Shown here one piece after another: positions 1 to 8,247 of a stretch of 64,000 nt of DNA. This stretch comes from Luteimonas deserti (GTDB taxonomy: Bacteria > Pseudomonadota > Gammaproteobacteria > Xanthomonadales > Xanthomonadaceae), in assembly GCF_013425765.1 (NCBI RefSeq), contig NZ_JACCJZ010000004.1, forward strand, positions 248,001 through 312,000. The letters run 5' to 3'. Position 1 is the first letter of the stretch. Each line of letters starts with the position of its first letter. The notes beneath the pieces were generated by a model. That model saw only the letters and a program-made list of their open reading frames with translations, was not told the DNA's origin and searched no databases. A program made the position numbers and the translations under genes.

Positions 1-1
1 G

Positions 2-631
2 GTGCAGCTGGCCGCTTGCGGCCTGCGGCCGTCCGACATCCGCTGGTGTCTGGTCTCCCACTTCCACGCCGACCACATCGCCGGGCTGCGCGACCTGCCG
101 AGCGCGCGCTTCATGTGCATGCGCGAAGACCTCGAGGGCATGCGCGCGATGTCGCGCCTGCGCGGTCTGCGCAACGGGTGGTTGCCGGCCCTCGTGCCGG
201 ACGATTTCGATGCGCGTGTGCGCTATGCAGGCGACGGGATCGCGCGCGCGTTGCCGGCGCCCTGGACCACGCTGGGCGAGGGCGTCGACCTGTTCGGCGA
301 CGGCAGCCTGTTTGCGGTGGCGATGCCGGGCCACGCACCGCGGCAGATGGGCCTGTGCCTGCGCGATGCGCAGGACCGCGCGGTGCTGCTGTGCGCCGAT
401 GCCTGCTGGTCGCATCTGACGTTCCGGGAGCGGCGCCTGCCGACCTGGCCGGCACGGCTGGTGACGCACGACTGGGCCGCCTACGTGCGCACCGTGGAAC
501 GGCTGCACGCGCTCGCGCGCACCGCGCCCGATGTCGCGATCCTGCCGTCGCACTGCCGGGCCAGTCTCGACGCGTATCGCGCGGCGACCTCCGCGACGAT
601 GCCTGGAGGCCGCGCATGCGCATCCTCGTGA
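2..631 (+). CDS. MBL-fold metallo-hydrolase (5' partial)
   Basis: C-terminal part of a metallo-beta-lactamase-fold hydrolase; the true start lies left of the window because the frame is open from base 2 and the usual N-terminal strand region is missing. The metal motif HFHADH is at visible residues 20-25, followed by further likely ligands in MPGHAP, CADAC and PSHC. The family includes thioesterase-, lactonase- and glyoxalase II-like enzymes, and the substrate cannot be read here. Its stop overlaps the next gene by 16 bp. It is the first visible member of an operon of epimerase, two glycosyltransferases and an unknown protein, so a hydrolytic step in making a glycosylated product is inferred. 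Confidence 0.85.
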   Translation: MQLAACGLRPSDIRWCLVSHFHADHIAGLRDLPSARFMCMREDLEGMRAMSRLRGLRNGWLPALVPDDFDARVRYAGDGIARALPAPWTTLGEGVDLFGDGSLFAVAMPGHAPRQMGLCLRDAQDRAVLLCADACWSHLTFRERRLPTWPARLVTHDWAAYVRTVERLHALARTAPDVAILPSHCRASLDAYRAATSATMPGGRACASS

Positions 632-1572
632 CCGGGGCGTCCGGCTTCGTCGGCGGCGCCTTCCTGCGGCGTCATGCCGGCGAGAAGGATCTGCAGCTGA
701 TCGGCACCGGGCGACGCGCGAGCGATCTCGACGATTACATCCGCTGCGATCTCAGCCGGCCGTTCGATCTGCCAGTGCGGCCCGACGTCGTCATCCATGC
801 CGCCGCGCGATCCTCGCCGTGGGGCACGCGCGCCGAGTACAGCGCGCAGAACGTCGACGCGACCCGGCACGTCATCGAGTTCTGCCGCCGCAACGGCAGC
901 CCACGCCTGGTCTATCTGTCGTCGAGCTCGGTGTTCTACCGCGAGGCGCATCAATACGACCTGCGCGAGGACAGCGTGGTCGGCCCGCGGTTCGTCAACA
1001 CCTATGCCGAAACCAAATATGCCGGCGAGCAGCTGGTGCGCGACTATCCCGGCGAACACGTGATCGTCCGACCGCGTGCGGTGTTCGGCGTCGGCGACAC
1101 GGTGCTGTTTCCGCGCATTCTCGAAGCCGCGCGTCGTGGCGCCTTGCCGCTGTTCACCGGTCAGGACCGGCCGGTCGTCGGCGACCTGATCCAGATCGAT
1201 ACGCTGTCGGACTACCTGCTGCGGGTCGCGACGATGGCGGCGCCCGCCGAGAGCTACAACCTGACCAACGCGCAGCCGGTGGACATCCAGACGCTGCTGC
1301 TCGATGTGCTGGGCCGGCTGGACCTGCCGGCGCCGACTCGGCGCGTGCCCATCGGCGCGGCCCTGCGCATGGCGACCATCGCCGAATGGCTGTGGCGCAG
1401 CCTGCGGCTGCGCGGCGAGCCGCCCCTGACGCGCTTCGGGGTCGGTGTATTCGCGTATTCGAAGACCTTCGATCCGGCGCGGATGCTCGCCGATCTCGGC
1501 CCGCCGAGCGTCTCGATCGCAACCGGCATCGACGACTTCGTTGCCTGGCAGCAGGCGCAGTGGGCGGCGTGA
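616..1572 (+). CDS. NAD(P)-dependent epimerase/dehydratase (extended SDR)
   Basis: 318 aa. The N-terminal Rossmann motif is GASGFVG (residues 7-13), and the catalytic pair fits YAETK with Tyr130 and Lys134, preceded by a Ser-rich strand (SSSS, 102-105). This is the layout of extended short-chain dehydrogenases such as sugar epimerases and 3-beta-hydroxysteroid dehydrogenase or OleD-like ketoreductases. The start at 616 is chosen because the Rossmann motif follows it directly. It overlaps the upstream hydrolase by 16 bp and its TGA overlaps the GTG of the next gene, so translation is probably coupled. The substrate (nucleotide sugar or a lipid ketone) is not known. Confidence 0.88.
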   Translation: MRILVTGASGFVGGAFLRRHAGEKDLQLIGTGRRASDLDDYIRCDLSRPFDLPVRPDVVIHAAARSSPWGTRAEYSAQNVDATRHVIEFCRRNGSPRLVYLSSSSVFYREAHQYDLREDSVVGPRFVNTYAETKYAGEQLVRDYPGEHVIVRPRAVFGVGDTVLFPRILEAARRGALPLFTGQDRPVVGDLIQIDTLSDYLLRVATMAAPAESYNLTNAQPVDIQTLLLDVLGRLDLPAPTRRVPIGAALRMATIAEWLWRSLRLRGEPPLTRFGVGVFAYSKTFDPARMLADLGPPSVSIATGIDDFVAWQQAQWAA

Positions 1573-2723
1573 ATCTCGCGGCCGTCTTCGCCTGCGCATA
1601 CGCCGCGGTGCTGGTGTTGCGTGCGGTCTGTGCATGGCGCGAGATCCACCGGCAGGCAGCGCTGCCTGCGGCGGATGCCGCATGGGCGATGTCCGGGGTC
1701 GCGGTCCTGCAGCCGATCCTCGGCGGCGATCCACGGCTGGCCGAGGTGCTGGACGAGACGCTCGATGCCCTGCCGGGCGCGCGTTTCCACTGGCTCGTCG
1801 ATGACGGCGATACGCAGGCGCGGGTCGTGGTCGCATCGCTGCGCGCCGCGCATCCACGTGCGCGCGTCGCCGTCGAGGTCAATCCGCCGGCGCCCGACGG
1901 CGTGAACCCCAAGAGCTTCAAGCTCGATCGCGCACTCGCTGCGGTCGAGGCGCCGGTGTGCCTCGTGCTCGACGACGACGCCACGCTGACCGCCGGCGCG
2001 CTCGCGCGGCTGGTCGCCGCGCTCGACACCGCCGAGATCGCAACCGCCCTGCCGGCTTATGTCGACGACGGTGAGCCAATGGCCGGGCGCCTGCTCGCGC
2101 GGTTCGTCAACGACAATGCCGCGCTGACCTATCTCGCGCCGCTGGCCTGGGCGCCGCCGGTGTCGATCAACGGCATGTGCTACGCCATGCGCACCGCGCA
2201 TCTGCGAGCGCTCGGTGGCTTCGCGCCGCTGCTGCACGCCCTGGCCGACGACCTGGCGATGGCCGACCACGTGCGCGCGCACGGCGGCCGCATCGCCCAG
2301 ACCATCGCCCCGGTGCGCGTGCGCACCAGCATCGAAGGCCCGGCACACTACATCCGCCAGATGCATCGCTGGATGCTGTTCGCGACCCTGCTGCTGCGGC
2401 GCCAGCCGCTGCGGCTGCAGCTCGGAATCATCGTCCTGGACGGCGTGCCGCCGCTGCTGCTGTGGGCGACGGGCATTGCGCTGCTCGCGCGACCATCCGT
2501 CGTCGGCGTGCTGGGTGCGGGGGGCGTGCTCGTACTGCGCGCTGCCGTGACCGCGCTGTTGCAGCGCAGGCCCGGCGGCGCCGCGTCGCCGGCTCCGCTC
2601 CTTTCGTTGCTGAGCGAGCTGCTGCAGCCCCTGCACCTGCTGCATGCGGTCTGCGTGCGTACGGTGCGCTGGCGCTGCCGGCGCTATCGCGTGCATGCCG
2701 ACGGCGGCTTCCATGTCGCCTGA
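1569..2723 (+). CDS. glycosyltransferase, GT2/GT21 (ceramide glucosyltransferase-like)
   Basis: 384 aa with a GTG start inside the previous stop (GTGA). The GT21-type motifs are in order: DDGD (78-81), NPKS (113-116), DDD (135-137), ADDL (226-229) and QMHRW (264-268), the last matching the (Q/R)xxRW acceptor-site motif. There is one N-terminal hydrophobic segment (about 4-22) and hydrophobic C-terminal segments after residue 270, so it is probably an inner-membrane enzyme with a cytosolic active site. The family moves a sugar from a nucleotide sugar to a lipid (ceramide glucosyltransferase, HpnI). A lipid acceptor is therefore likely, but which one is not shown. Confidence 0.85.
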   Translation: MNLAAVFACAYAAVLVLRAVCAWREIHRQAALPAADAAWAMSGVAVLQPILGGDPRLAEVLDETLDALPGARFHWLVDDGDTQARVVVASLRAAHPRARVAVEVNPPAPDGVNPKSFKLDRALAAVEAPVCLVLDDDATLTAGALARLVAALDTAEIATALPAYVDDGEPMAGRLLARFVNDNAALTYLAPLAWAPPVSINGMCYAMRTAHLRALGGFAPLLHALADDLAMADHVRAHGGRIAQTIAPVRVRTSIEGPAHYIRQMHRWMLFATLLLRRQPLRLQLGIIVLDGVPPLLLWATGIALLARPSVVGVLGAGGVLVLRAAVTALLQRRPGGAASPAPLLSLLSELLQPLHLLHAVCVRTVRWRCRRYRVHADGGFHVA

Positions 2724-3294
2724 AACCGCCGCACCGATCCGCATCGCGTTCCTGACCGGGCGCAGCGATCGAGCGCGCTGCGGTCTGAGCCCGGAGCAGC
2801 AACGCTTTCTCGATGCGCTGCGTGCCCCCGGACGCCAGTTCGTCGACTGCAACTTTCCGTACGCCGCGGCAGATGCCGGACACGTCGCCGTCCCGCTGCC
2901 GCTGGCGGCATGGCGCAACCTCGGCGACTACATCGGTGCGCGCCGCGCCGCGTTTGCCGGCCGTCACCGCGCGTCGGTGACGGCGAGGTTCGAAGGTGAT
3001 GCTGCCGTCGTGCTGCTGGCCGGCAGCTGCGGGCTGGAGCTGCTCGCGGGCCTGCAGCTGCCCGCCGACCTGCGCACGCGCCTGCACGTGTTCGCCTACG
3101 GACCGGTCGCGCGCCGCGCACCCGACGTCGCACGCCTGCTGTGCGTGCAGGGCCGCGGCGACTGGATCTCGCGCCTCGGCTGGCACGGACCGGTCCAGCG
3201 CGTGGGTGGCGGACACATGGACTATCTGCGCCGGCCCGATGTCCGGGCGTTGTGCGACGGCTTCATCGCGGCCACGCCATGCGCATCGACCTGA
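2713..3294 (+). CDS. conserved hypothetical protein in glycosyltransferase operon
   Basis: 193 aa, family not recognised. ATG at 2713 overlaps the glycosyltransferase stop by 11 bp, and its own stop overlaps the next gene by 16 bp, so it clearly belongs to the operon. The sequence is soluble-looking. It has a beta-strand-like run VVLLAGSCGLELL that could be a nucleophile-elbow-like turn (GSCG) of an alpha/beta fold, and a conserved-looking GGGHMDY segment near the C-terminus. No signal peptide or membrane segment is visible. It could be a small hydrolase or an accessory subunit for one of the glycosyltransferases; both are guesses. Confidence 0.6.
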   Translation: MSPETAAPIRIAFLTGRSDRARCGLSPEQQRFLDALRAPGRQFVDCNFPYAAADAGHVAVPLPLAAWRNLGDYIGARRAAFAGRHRASVTARFEGDAAVVLLAGSCGLELLAGLQLPADLRTRLHVFAYGPVARRAPDVARLLCVQGRGDWISRLGWHGPVQRVGGGHMDYLRRPDVRALCDGFIAATPCAST

Positions 3295-4541
3295 TCGCGC
3301 CGCCCTACAGCGGGCATCTGCATCCGGTGCTCGCGATGGCTTGCGGACTCGCGGCACATCACGCGGTGCGTGTGCTGTCGACCCCCTCGGCGATGGCGCA
3401 GATCGAACGGGCCGGTCTGATCGGTGTACCGCTGCTCGATGCCGACGCCGAACGCGTGCTCGCCGCGATCTCCGATCCACGCCATGCGGTAGGCAGCCAT
3501 CCGCTGCGCATGCACCGGCAACTGCGCGCCGCGCTCGGCGTCATGGCCCGCTTCGCGCAGGCGCTGCGCGACGCGTATGCGGCCGAGGCCACGCGACCGG
3601 CGCTCGTCATCGCCGACTTCACCGTCCCCGCGGCGGGTGTGGTGGCGCAGTCGCTCGGCCTTCGCTGGTGGACCAGCCTGCCGTCGCCGTGCGTGCTCGA
3701 GGCGCCCGATGGACCTCCGGCGTATCTGGGCGGACTGTCGCCCGCCACCCATGCGGGCCAACGCATCGCACACGCGCTGGCGCGGCGCGCGGTGCGCGGC
3801 TTCAAGCGCGGCGTGCAGTGCGTCCATCGGCGACGCATGGCGGGGCTGGGCCTTCCGCGGCTCTATCGCGATGACGGCAGCGAGGCGGTGTACTCGCCCG
3901 AGCGGATCCTCGCCCTCGGCATCGAGCCGCTCGAATTTCCGCGCACCTGGCCCGCCGCGCTGCGCTTCGTCGGCCCGCAGTTGCCGGCGCCGGGCGTCGA
4001 CACGCCGTGGCTGGCACCGCGCCCGCCACCGGTCTTCGTCGAGGGCCGGCGGCATGTACTGGTGACGCTGGGCACGCACCTGCGCTGGGCCAAGGACGCG
4101 TTCGACGCACGCCTGCGCGCGCTGGCCGAGGCGATGCCGGAGATCGAGGTCCACTTCACCGACGGCGATGCCGACGGCGCGCACCACGACCGCGCCGGCA
4201 ACTACCAGCGGCTGGCCTACGTCGACTATGCGCGCTGGATCGGCCGCTACGCGCTCGTCGTGCACCACGGCGGCGCCGGCATCCTCTACCAGTGTCTGGC
4301 CGCCGGCATTCCGGCGATCGTCTGCCCGCAGGACTACGACCAGTTCGACCATGCGGCGCGCCTGAGCCGCGCGCGTGCGGCCCTGTGGCTGCGCGACTCG
4401 GCCGGCCTGGAGGCCGCGGTGCGGCGTGCATTCGCGGAGCCGGCACTGTTCGCCGGTCTCCCGGCCCTGCAGACGGCGGTGCGTGCGACCGTGACCGCGC
4501 GCCCGCCGGTCACATGGATCACCGACGATCCGTCTGGGTGA
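3279..4541 (+). CDS. GT1-family (UGT/MGT-type) glycosyltransferase
   Basis: 420 aa, GT-B fold. The N-terminus (IAPPYSGHLHPVLAM) has the acceptor-side glycine/histidine motif of macrolide- and zeaxanthin-type glycosyltransferases. The C-terminal donor-binding motif is HHGGAG (329-334), followed by a DQFDHA segment that normally contacts the nucleotide sugar. It overlaps the upstream unknown gene by 16 bp and is the last gene of the operon. Family members glycosylate small hydrophobic aglycones or lipids. Together with the GT21-like enzyme two steps upstream it suggests a product carrying at least two sugars (inference). Confidence 0.87.
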   Translation: MRIDLIAPPYSGHLHPVLAMACGLAAHHAVRVLSTPSAMAQIERAGLIGVPLLDADAERVLAAISDPRHAVGSHPLRMHRQLRAALGVMARFAQALRDAYAAEATRPALVIADFTVPAAGVVAQSLGLRWWTSLPSPCVLEAPDGPPAYLGGLSPATHAGQRIAHALARRAVRGFKRGVQCVHRRRMAGLGLPRLYRDDGSEAVYSPERILALGIEPLEFPRTWPAALRFVGPQLPAPGVDTPWLAPRPPPVFVEGRRHVLVTLGTHLRWAKDAFDARLRALAEAMPEIEVHFTDGDADGAHHDRAGNYQRLAYVDYARWIGRYALVVHHGGAGILYQCLAAGIPAIVCPQDYDQFDHAARLSRARAALWLRDSAGLEAAVRRAFAEPALFAGLPALQTAVRATVTARPPVTWITDDPSG

Positions 4542-4627
4542 TGCCCGAGACGCGAAGGTGACGTCTGTCACTGGGCATCGCGCCGTCCGGTCGCCACCAT
4601 CCACCCGATGCCCGAGTGCCGGCATCG
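4540..4627. promoter_or_regulatory. intergenic region with paired inverted repeats
   Basis: Between the glycosyltransferase operon and the DUF6159 gene, GATGCCC (4540-4546) pairs with GGGCATC (4573-4579) around a smaller GTGAC/GTCAC stem. CGATGCC (4606-4612) then pairs with GGCATCG (4621-4627). The 10-mer GATGCCCGAG occurs twice (4540 and 4607). It may end the upstream transcript or regulate the downstream gene; there is no U-tract. Confidence 0.3.
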
Positions 4628-4652
4628 CATCACCAAAAAGGGGAAGAGGATC

Positions 4653-5486
4653 ATGGTCGAGACGCTGTCGCGCAGCTGGGGTCTGGTGAAGGCGAGTGCG
4701 GGCGTGCTGCGCTCGGACAAGGAACTGATGCTGTTTCCAGTGCTGTCGGGGCTGGCATCCCTGGTCGTGCTGGCCACGTTCGCGCTGCCGGTTTTCGCCC
4801 TGCGCGTGTTCGAACAGGGCATCGGCATCGCCGGCCTGCTGCTCGCGTTCGTGTTCTATTTCTGCCAGTACGCGGTGATCGTGTTCTTCAATGCGGCGCT
4901 CGTCGGCGCGGCGATGATCCGTCTCGACGGCGGCGACCCCACGCTGTCCGACGGCCTGGCCGCGGCGCGGCGTCGGCTGCCCGCGATCCTGGGATATGCG
5001 GCGATCGCCGCGACGGTCGGTGTGCTGCTGCAGGCGATGAAGCGCCAGGACAACAATTTCCTGGTGCGGCTGCTCGGCAGCGGTCTCGGCGTCGCCTGGA
5101 CGCTCGCGGCCTTCCTGGTGGTGCCGGTGCTGGTGAGTCGCGACATCGGACCGATCGATGCGCTCAAGGACAGCGTCGCGCTGCTCAAGCGCACCTGGGG
5201 CGAGAACGCCCTGGGCAGTGTCGGCATCGGCGCGGCCTTTGGCCTGCTGACCGGGCTGGCCGCGGTGGCCGGTGTCGGGCTGAGCGTGATCGCGTTCCAG
5301 AGCTCCACCACCCTCGGAATCGCGGTCGCCGTGGTCTGCGCGCTGGGCCTGATGCTGCTCGCGGTCTACCAGGCGGCGCTGACCGGCATCTACTCGGCGG
5401 CGTTGTACCGATACGCGGTGTCGCACGAGGTGCCGGCGGGCTTCTCCGGCGCGCAGCTCGAGCACGCCTTCGCGCCGAAGCGCTGA
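4653..5486 (+). CDS. DUF6159 family multi-pass membrane protein
   Basis: 277 aa. ATG 4653 is preceded by a strong purine-rich ribosome site (AGGGGAAGAGGA at 4639-4650), so the longer frame opening at 4608 is not used. The protein has about six hydrophobic segments (roughly 20-45, 52-80, 108-125, 140-160, 195-220, 230-255) and the family-typical phrases LMLFPVLSG, NAALVGAAMIRL and GYAAIAATVG. The family has no established function. It stands alone, between an operon on the left and a convergent reductase gene on the right. Confidence 0.85.
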   Translation: MVETLSRSWGLVKASAGVLRSDKELMLFPVLSGLASLVVLATFALPVFALRVFEQGIGIAGLLLAFVFYFCQYAVIVFFNAALVGAAMIRLDGGDPTLSDGLAAARRRLPAILGYAAIAATVGVLLQAMKRQDNNFLVRLLGSGLGVAWTLAAFLVVPVLVSRDIGPIDALKDSVALLKRTWGENALGSVGIGAAFGLLTGLAAVAGVGLSVIAFQSSTTLGIAVAVVCALGLMLLAVYQAALTGIYSAALYRYAVSHEVPAGFSGAQLEHAFAPKR

Positions 5487-5495
5487 GCGATCGCG

Positions 5496-5513
5496 CGGCG
5501 CCGGCCCGCGCCG
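5496..5513 (+). terminator. hairpin after DUF6159 gene
   Basis: CGGCGC and GCGCCG form a 6-bp perfect stem around a 6-base loop, 9 bases after the stop at 5486. No U-run follows. Confidence 0.35.
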
Positions 5514-5615
5514 TCCGTCACATGCCCGTGTGCCGGGCGGGGGTGGGACATCCGCGCAGAGCCTCGCCGCGTGTGTGCGGGTGCTCGTACCGGGCACCGC
5601 GTCGCGCGAGGCGTA

Positions 5616-6347
5616 CTAGAGCGACCGTCCACCATCGAGCCGCAGGACTTCGCCGGTCATGAAGCCGCCGGCCAGCAGCCAGGCCACGGCATCGGCGATC
5701 TCGGCGACCGCGCCGAGCCGGGCGAGCGGGGTGGCGTCGAGAATGCGGGCCTGCTGGGCGGGATCGGCACCGTCCTCCGGCCACAGGATCGCCCCGGGCG
5801 AGACCGCATTGACCCGCACCTCCGGCGCCAGCGCGACCGCGAGGCCCCGGGTCAGCCCGAGCAATGCGGCTTTGGACGCCGCGTAGGCCACCAGATCGGC
5901 GCGCGGGCGTTCGGCATAGAGATCGCCGATGTTGACGATCGCGCCACCCGACGCACGCAGATGCGGCGCGGCGGCCTGGGCGAGCAGGAACGGCGCGCGG
6001 GCATTGGTCGCCATCAGCGCATCGAACGCCTCGGCGCGCGTGCTCTCGAACGCGGTCGGTGCGAAGGCCGCCGCATTGTTGACCAGCCCGTCCAGCCGTC
6101 CGAAGCCGGCGACGACGCCGTCGACGAGCGCAGGCAGCGCGCTCGCATCCGCCAGATCGCCCTGCAGCACCCGTGCGCTGCCCGGGCGCGCTGTTTCGAG
6201 TTCGGCAGCCAGTGCGTCGGCCTCGTCGCGCGAACGGTGACAGTGCAACGCGACCGCGTAGCCGTCGGCATGCAGGCGGCGCGCGATCGCGGCACCGATC
6301 CGCCGGGCGGCGCCGGTGACCAGAACGACGGGTGGGGGCTCGGACAT
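5616..6347 (-). CDS. pteridine reductase (short-chain dehydrogenase)
   Basis: 243 aa classical short-chain dehydrogenase. The cofactor motif is TGAARRIG (11-18), with the double arginine typical of pteridine reductases (FolM/PTR1) that bind NADPH. NNAAA and the YAASK catalytic pair follow, then a family-like C-terminus (MTGEVLRLDGG). Such enzymes reduce dihydrobiopterin or dihydromonapterin to the tetrahydro form. The start is set at the ATG whose frame leads straight into the Rossmann motif; the frame stays open upstream, but that sequence is arginine-rich shadow. It is convergent with DUF6159 and divergent from the MidA-type gene. Confidence 0.85.
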   Translation of the reverse strand: MSEPPPVVLVTGAARRIGAAIARRLHADGYAVALHCHRSRDEADALAAELETARPGSARVLQGDLADASALPALVDGVVAGFGRLDGLVNNAAAFAPTAFESTRAEAFDALMATNARAPFLLAQAAAPHLRASGGAIVNIGDLYAERPRADLVAYAASKAALLGLTRGLAVALAPEVRVNAVSPGAILWPEDGADPAQQARILDATPLARLGAVAEIADAVAWLLAGGFMTGEVLRLDGGRSL

Positions 6348-6522
6348 GCAGGCGCCACGATGAAGACGGGCTGCCACCTTACGCCAGCGGTCGCGCCCGG
6401 TCCCAGGATGACGTGCCGGCCGGCCGGCCGGGCGGTCGTGGCCACGCCGGGGGCGGACGATGCCGGTCCCCGCGCGGCAGGGGTCGGCCACGCCGCTCGC
6501 CGTGCGGAGCGGGAAGGCGATG

Positions 6523-6539
6523 CAGGCGCGACAGCGAGG
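6523..6539 (+). repeat. 17-bp dispersed repeat upstream of MidA-type gene
   Basis: CAGGCGCGACAGCGAGG occurs here and again, identical and in the same orientation, at 58793-58809 before the polysaccharide deacetylase gene. In both places it lies a few tens of bases upstream of a plus-strand gene. Confidence 0.5.
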
Positions 6540-6605
6540 CATTGACGCGGGGTCCCGCAGGGCCTCGCGTATCCTGACCGCCGCATGATGTTCGAGGATG
6601 TTGCG

Positions 6606-7790
6606 ATGCCGGTTCCGGTTCCCGATCCGTCCGACGACGCGCTGGCGCACAGCCGGCGCCTGCGCGAGCTGATCCACGCGCAGATCGCCGAGGCCGGCGG
6701 GGCGATCCCGTTCTGGAAGTTCATGGAGCTGGCGCTGTACGCACCGGGTCTGGGCTACTACAGCGCCGGCGCGGCGAAATTCGGTCCGGCCGGTGATTTC
6801 GTCACCGCGCCCGAGCTCGGGCCGCTGTTCGCCGAATGTCTGGCCGAGGCCTTCGCGCCGGTGCTGCGCGAGATCGGTCCAGGCGCGCAGGTGCTCGAGA
6901 TCGGCGGCGGCAGCGGCGCATTCGCCGGCGATGCGCTGTCGCATCTGGCGGCGCTCGATGCGACGCCGGCGCGCTACGCGATTCTCGAGCCTAGCGCGGA
7001 CCTGCGCGAGCGCCAGCGCACGCATCTGCAGGCGCGCCTGCCCGCCGGCCTGTTCGAGCGTGTGGCCTGGATCGACGGACCGATGCCGGACGACTGGGAG
7101 GGCGTGCTGTTCGCCAACGAGGTGATCGATGCGCTGCCGACGCCGCGCTTCGTGATCGGCGAGGGCGAGGTCTACGAGGAGTACGTGGTCCGCGCCGGTG
7201 ACGGCTTCGACGTCACCTTGCATCCGGCCGATGCCCTGCTGTCGGCGGCGGTGCGACACGTCGAGCGGCAGCGCAGTGCGCCGCTGCCCGACGGCTACCG
7301 CGCCGAGGTGCTGCCGCAGCTGCCGTACTGGGTGCAGGCGGTGGCCGGCGGCCTGCAGCGCGGCGCGATGCTGTTCGTCGATTACGGCTACGCCCGGCGC
7401 GAGTACTACCTCGACGACCGGCGCGACGGCACCCTGCGCGCCTTCCAGCGGCACCGCGTGTCCGATGACGTGTTCGCGCTTCCCGGGCTGCAGGACATCA
7501 CCGCGTCGGTGGACTTCACCGCGCTGGCCGAGGCCGGCACGCACGCGGGCTTCGACTTCGCCGGTTACTGCAGCCAGACCTCGCTGCTGGTCGGCAACCG
7601 GCTCGAGCACCGGCTCGCCGCGCACGAGGCCGCGGCGTCGGACGAAGCGGCGCGATACGCCCTGCGCCAGCAGGCCAAGCGGCTGACCCTGCCCGGGCAG
7701 ATGGGCGAGGCCTTCCAGGCGATCGGCTTCGCGCGCGATGTCGACTTCGGCCACGCCTTTCTCGTCGGCGATCTGAGCCACCGCCTGTGA
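6606..7790 (+). CDS. MidA/NDUFAF7-family class I SAM-dependent methyltransferase
   Basis: 394 aa from ATG 6606; an in-frame ATG at 6585 is possible. GAGG at 6594-6597 sits 8 bases before 6606 and favours the shorter form. The family signature FMELALYAPGLGYY lies near the N-terminus, followed by KFGPAGDFVTAPE and the SAM-binding VLEIGGGSGAFA. The mitochondrial homologue NDUFAF7 (MidA) dimethylates an arginine of complex I subunit NDUFS2; the bacterial target is not established. The GTG of the next gene overlaps its TGA, so it is co-translated with the VanZ-like protein. Confidence 0.88.
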   Translation: MPVPVPDPSDDALAHSRRLRELIHAQIAEAGGAIPFWKFMELALYAPGLGYYSAGAAKFGPAGDFVTAPELGPLFAECLAEAFAPVLREIGPGAQVLEIGGGSGAFAGDALSHLAALDATPARYAILEPSADLRERQRTHLQARLPAGLFERVAWIDGPMPDDWEGVLFANEVIDALPTPRFVIGEGEVYEEYVVRAGDGFDVTLHPADALLSAAVRHVERQRSAPLPDGYRAEVLPQLPYWVQAVAGGLQRGAMLFVDYGYARREYYLDDRRDGTLRAFQRHRVSDDVFALPGLQDITASVDFTALAEAGTHAGFDFAGYCSQTSLLVGNRLEHRLAAHEAAASDEAARYALRQQAKRLTLPGQMGEAFQAIGFARDVDFGHAFLVGDLSHRL

Positions 7791-8218
7791 GGCCTGCGCC
7801 ACGATTCGGACGCGCACTCAAGCCGTTCCGTCGGCCGTGGCTGTGGGGCGGCCTCTGGGTGCTCGCGATCGCGGCCGTGGTCGCGCTTTCGCTCGGTCCG
7901 CCGATGCCGATGCCGGACGTGCGCGACGGCGACAAGCTGGGTCACTTCGCGGCGTACTTCGCGCTCGCGGCCGGTGCCGTGCAGCTCTACGCGCGCTGGC
8001 CCTCGCTGCTGGGGGCGGGCATGGGTCTGGTGCTGCTCGGCATCGGCGTCGAATACGCCCAGGGCGCGTTGACGCAGACCCGCCTGCAGGATCCTGCGGA
8101 CGCGCTGGCCAACACCCTCGGCGTCATCGCCGGCCTCGGCACCCGGCTCACGCCGCTGCGCGATCTGCTGGTGCAGTTGGACCGGCGCGGCGACACGTCT
8201 GCCGGTCCGCGCGGATAA
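7787..8218 (+). CDS. VanZ-like family membrane protein
   Basis: 143 aa, GTG start in a GTGA overlap with the methyltransferase stop. Three to four hydrophobic segments (about 20-38, 53-68, 70-90, 104-122) surround the family hallmark GDKLGHFAAYF (48-58), whose Asp, Lys and His are the conserved core of VanZ-like proteins. A charged tail (RLTPLRDLLVQLDRR) ends the protein. VanZ proteins lower teicoplanin binding in enterococci by an unresolved mechanism; in proteobacteria the role is unknown. Confidence 0.85.
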   Translation: MRPAPRFGRALKPFRRPWLWGGLWVLAIAAVVALSLGPPMPMPDVRDGDKLGHFAAYFALAAGAVQLYARWPSLLGAGMGLVLLGIGVEYAQGALTQTRLQDPADALANTLGVIAGLGTRLTPLRDLLVQLDRRGDTSAGPRG

Positions 8219-8247
8219 TCCTCCACCGTCCCCGTTCCGGCACGCCG

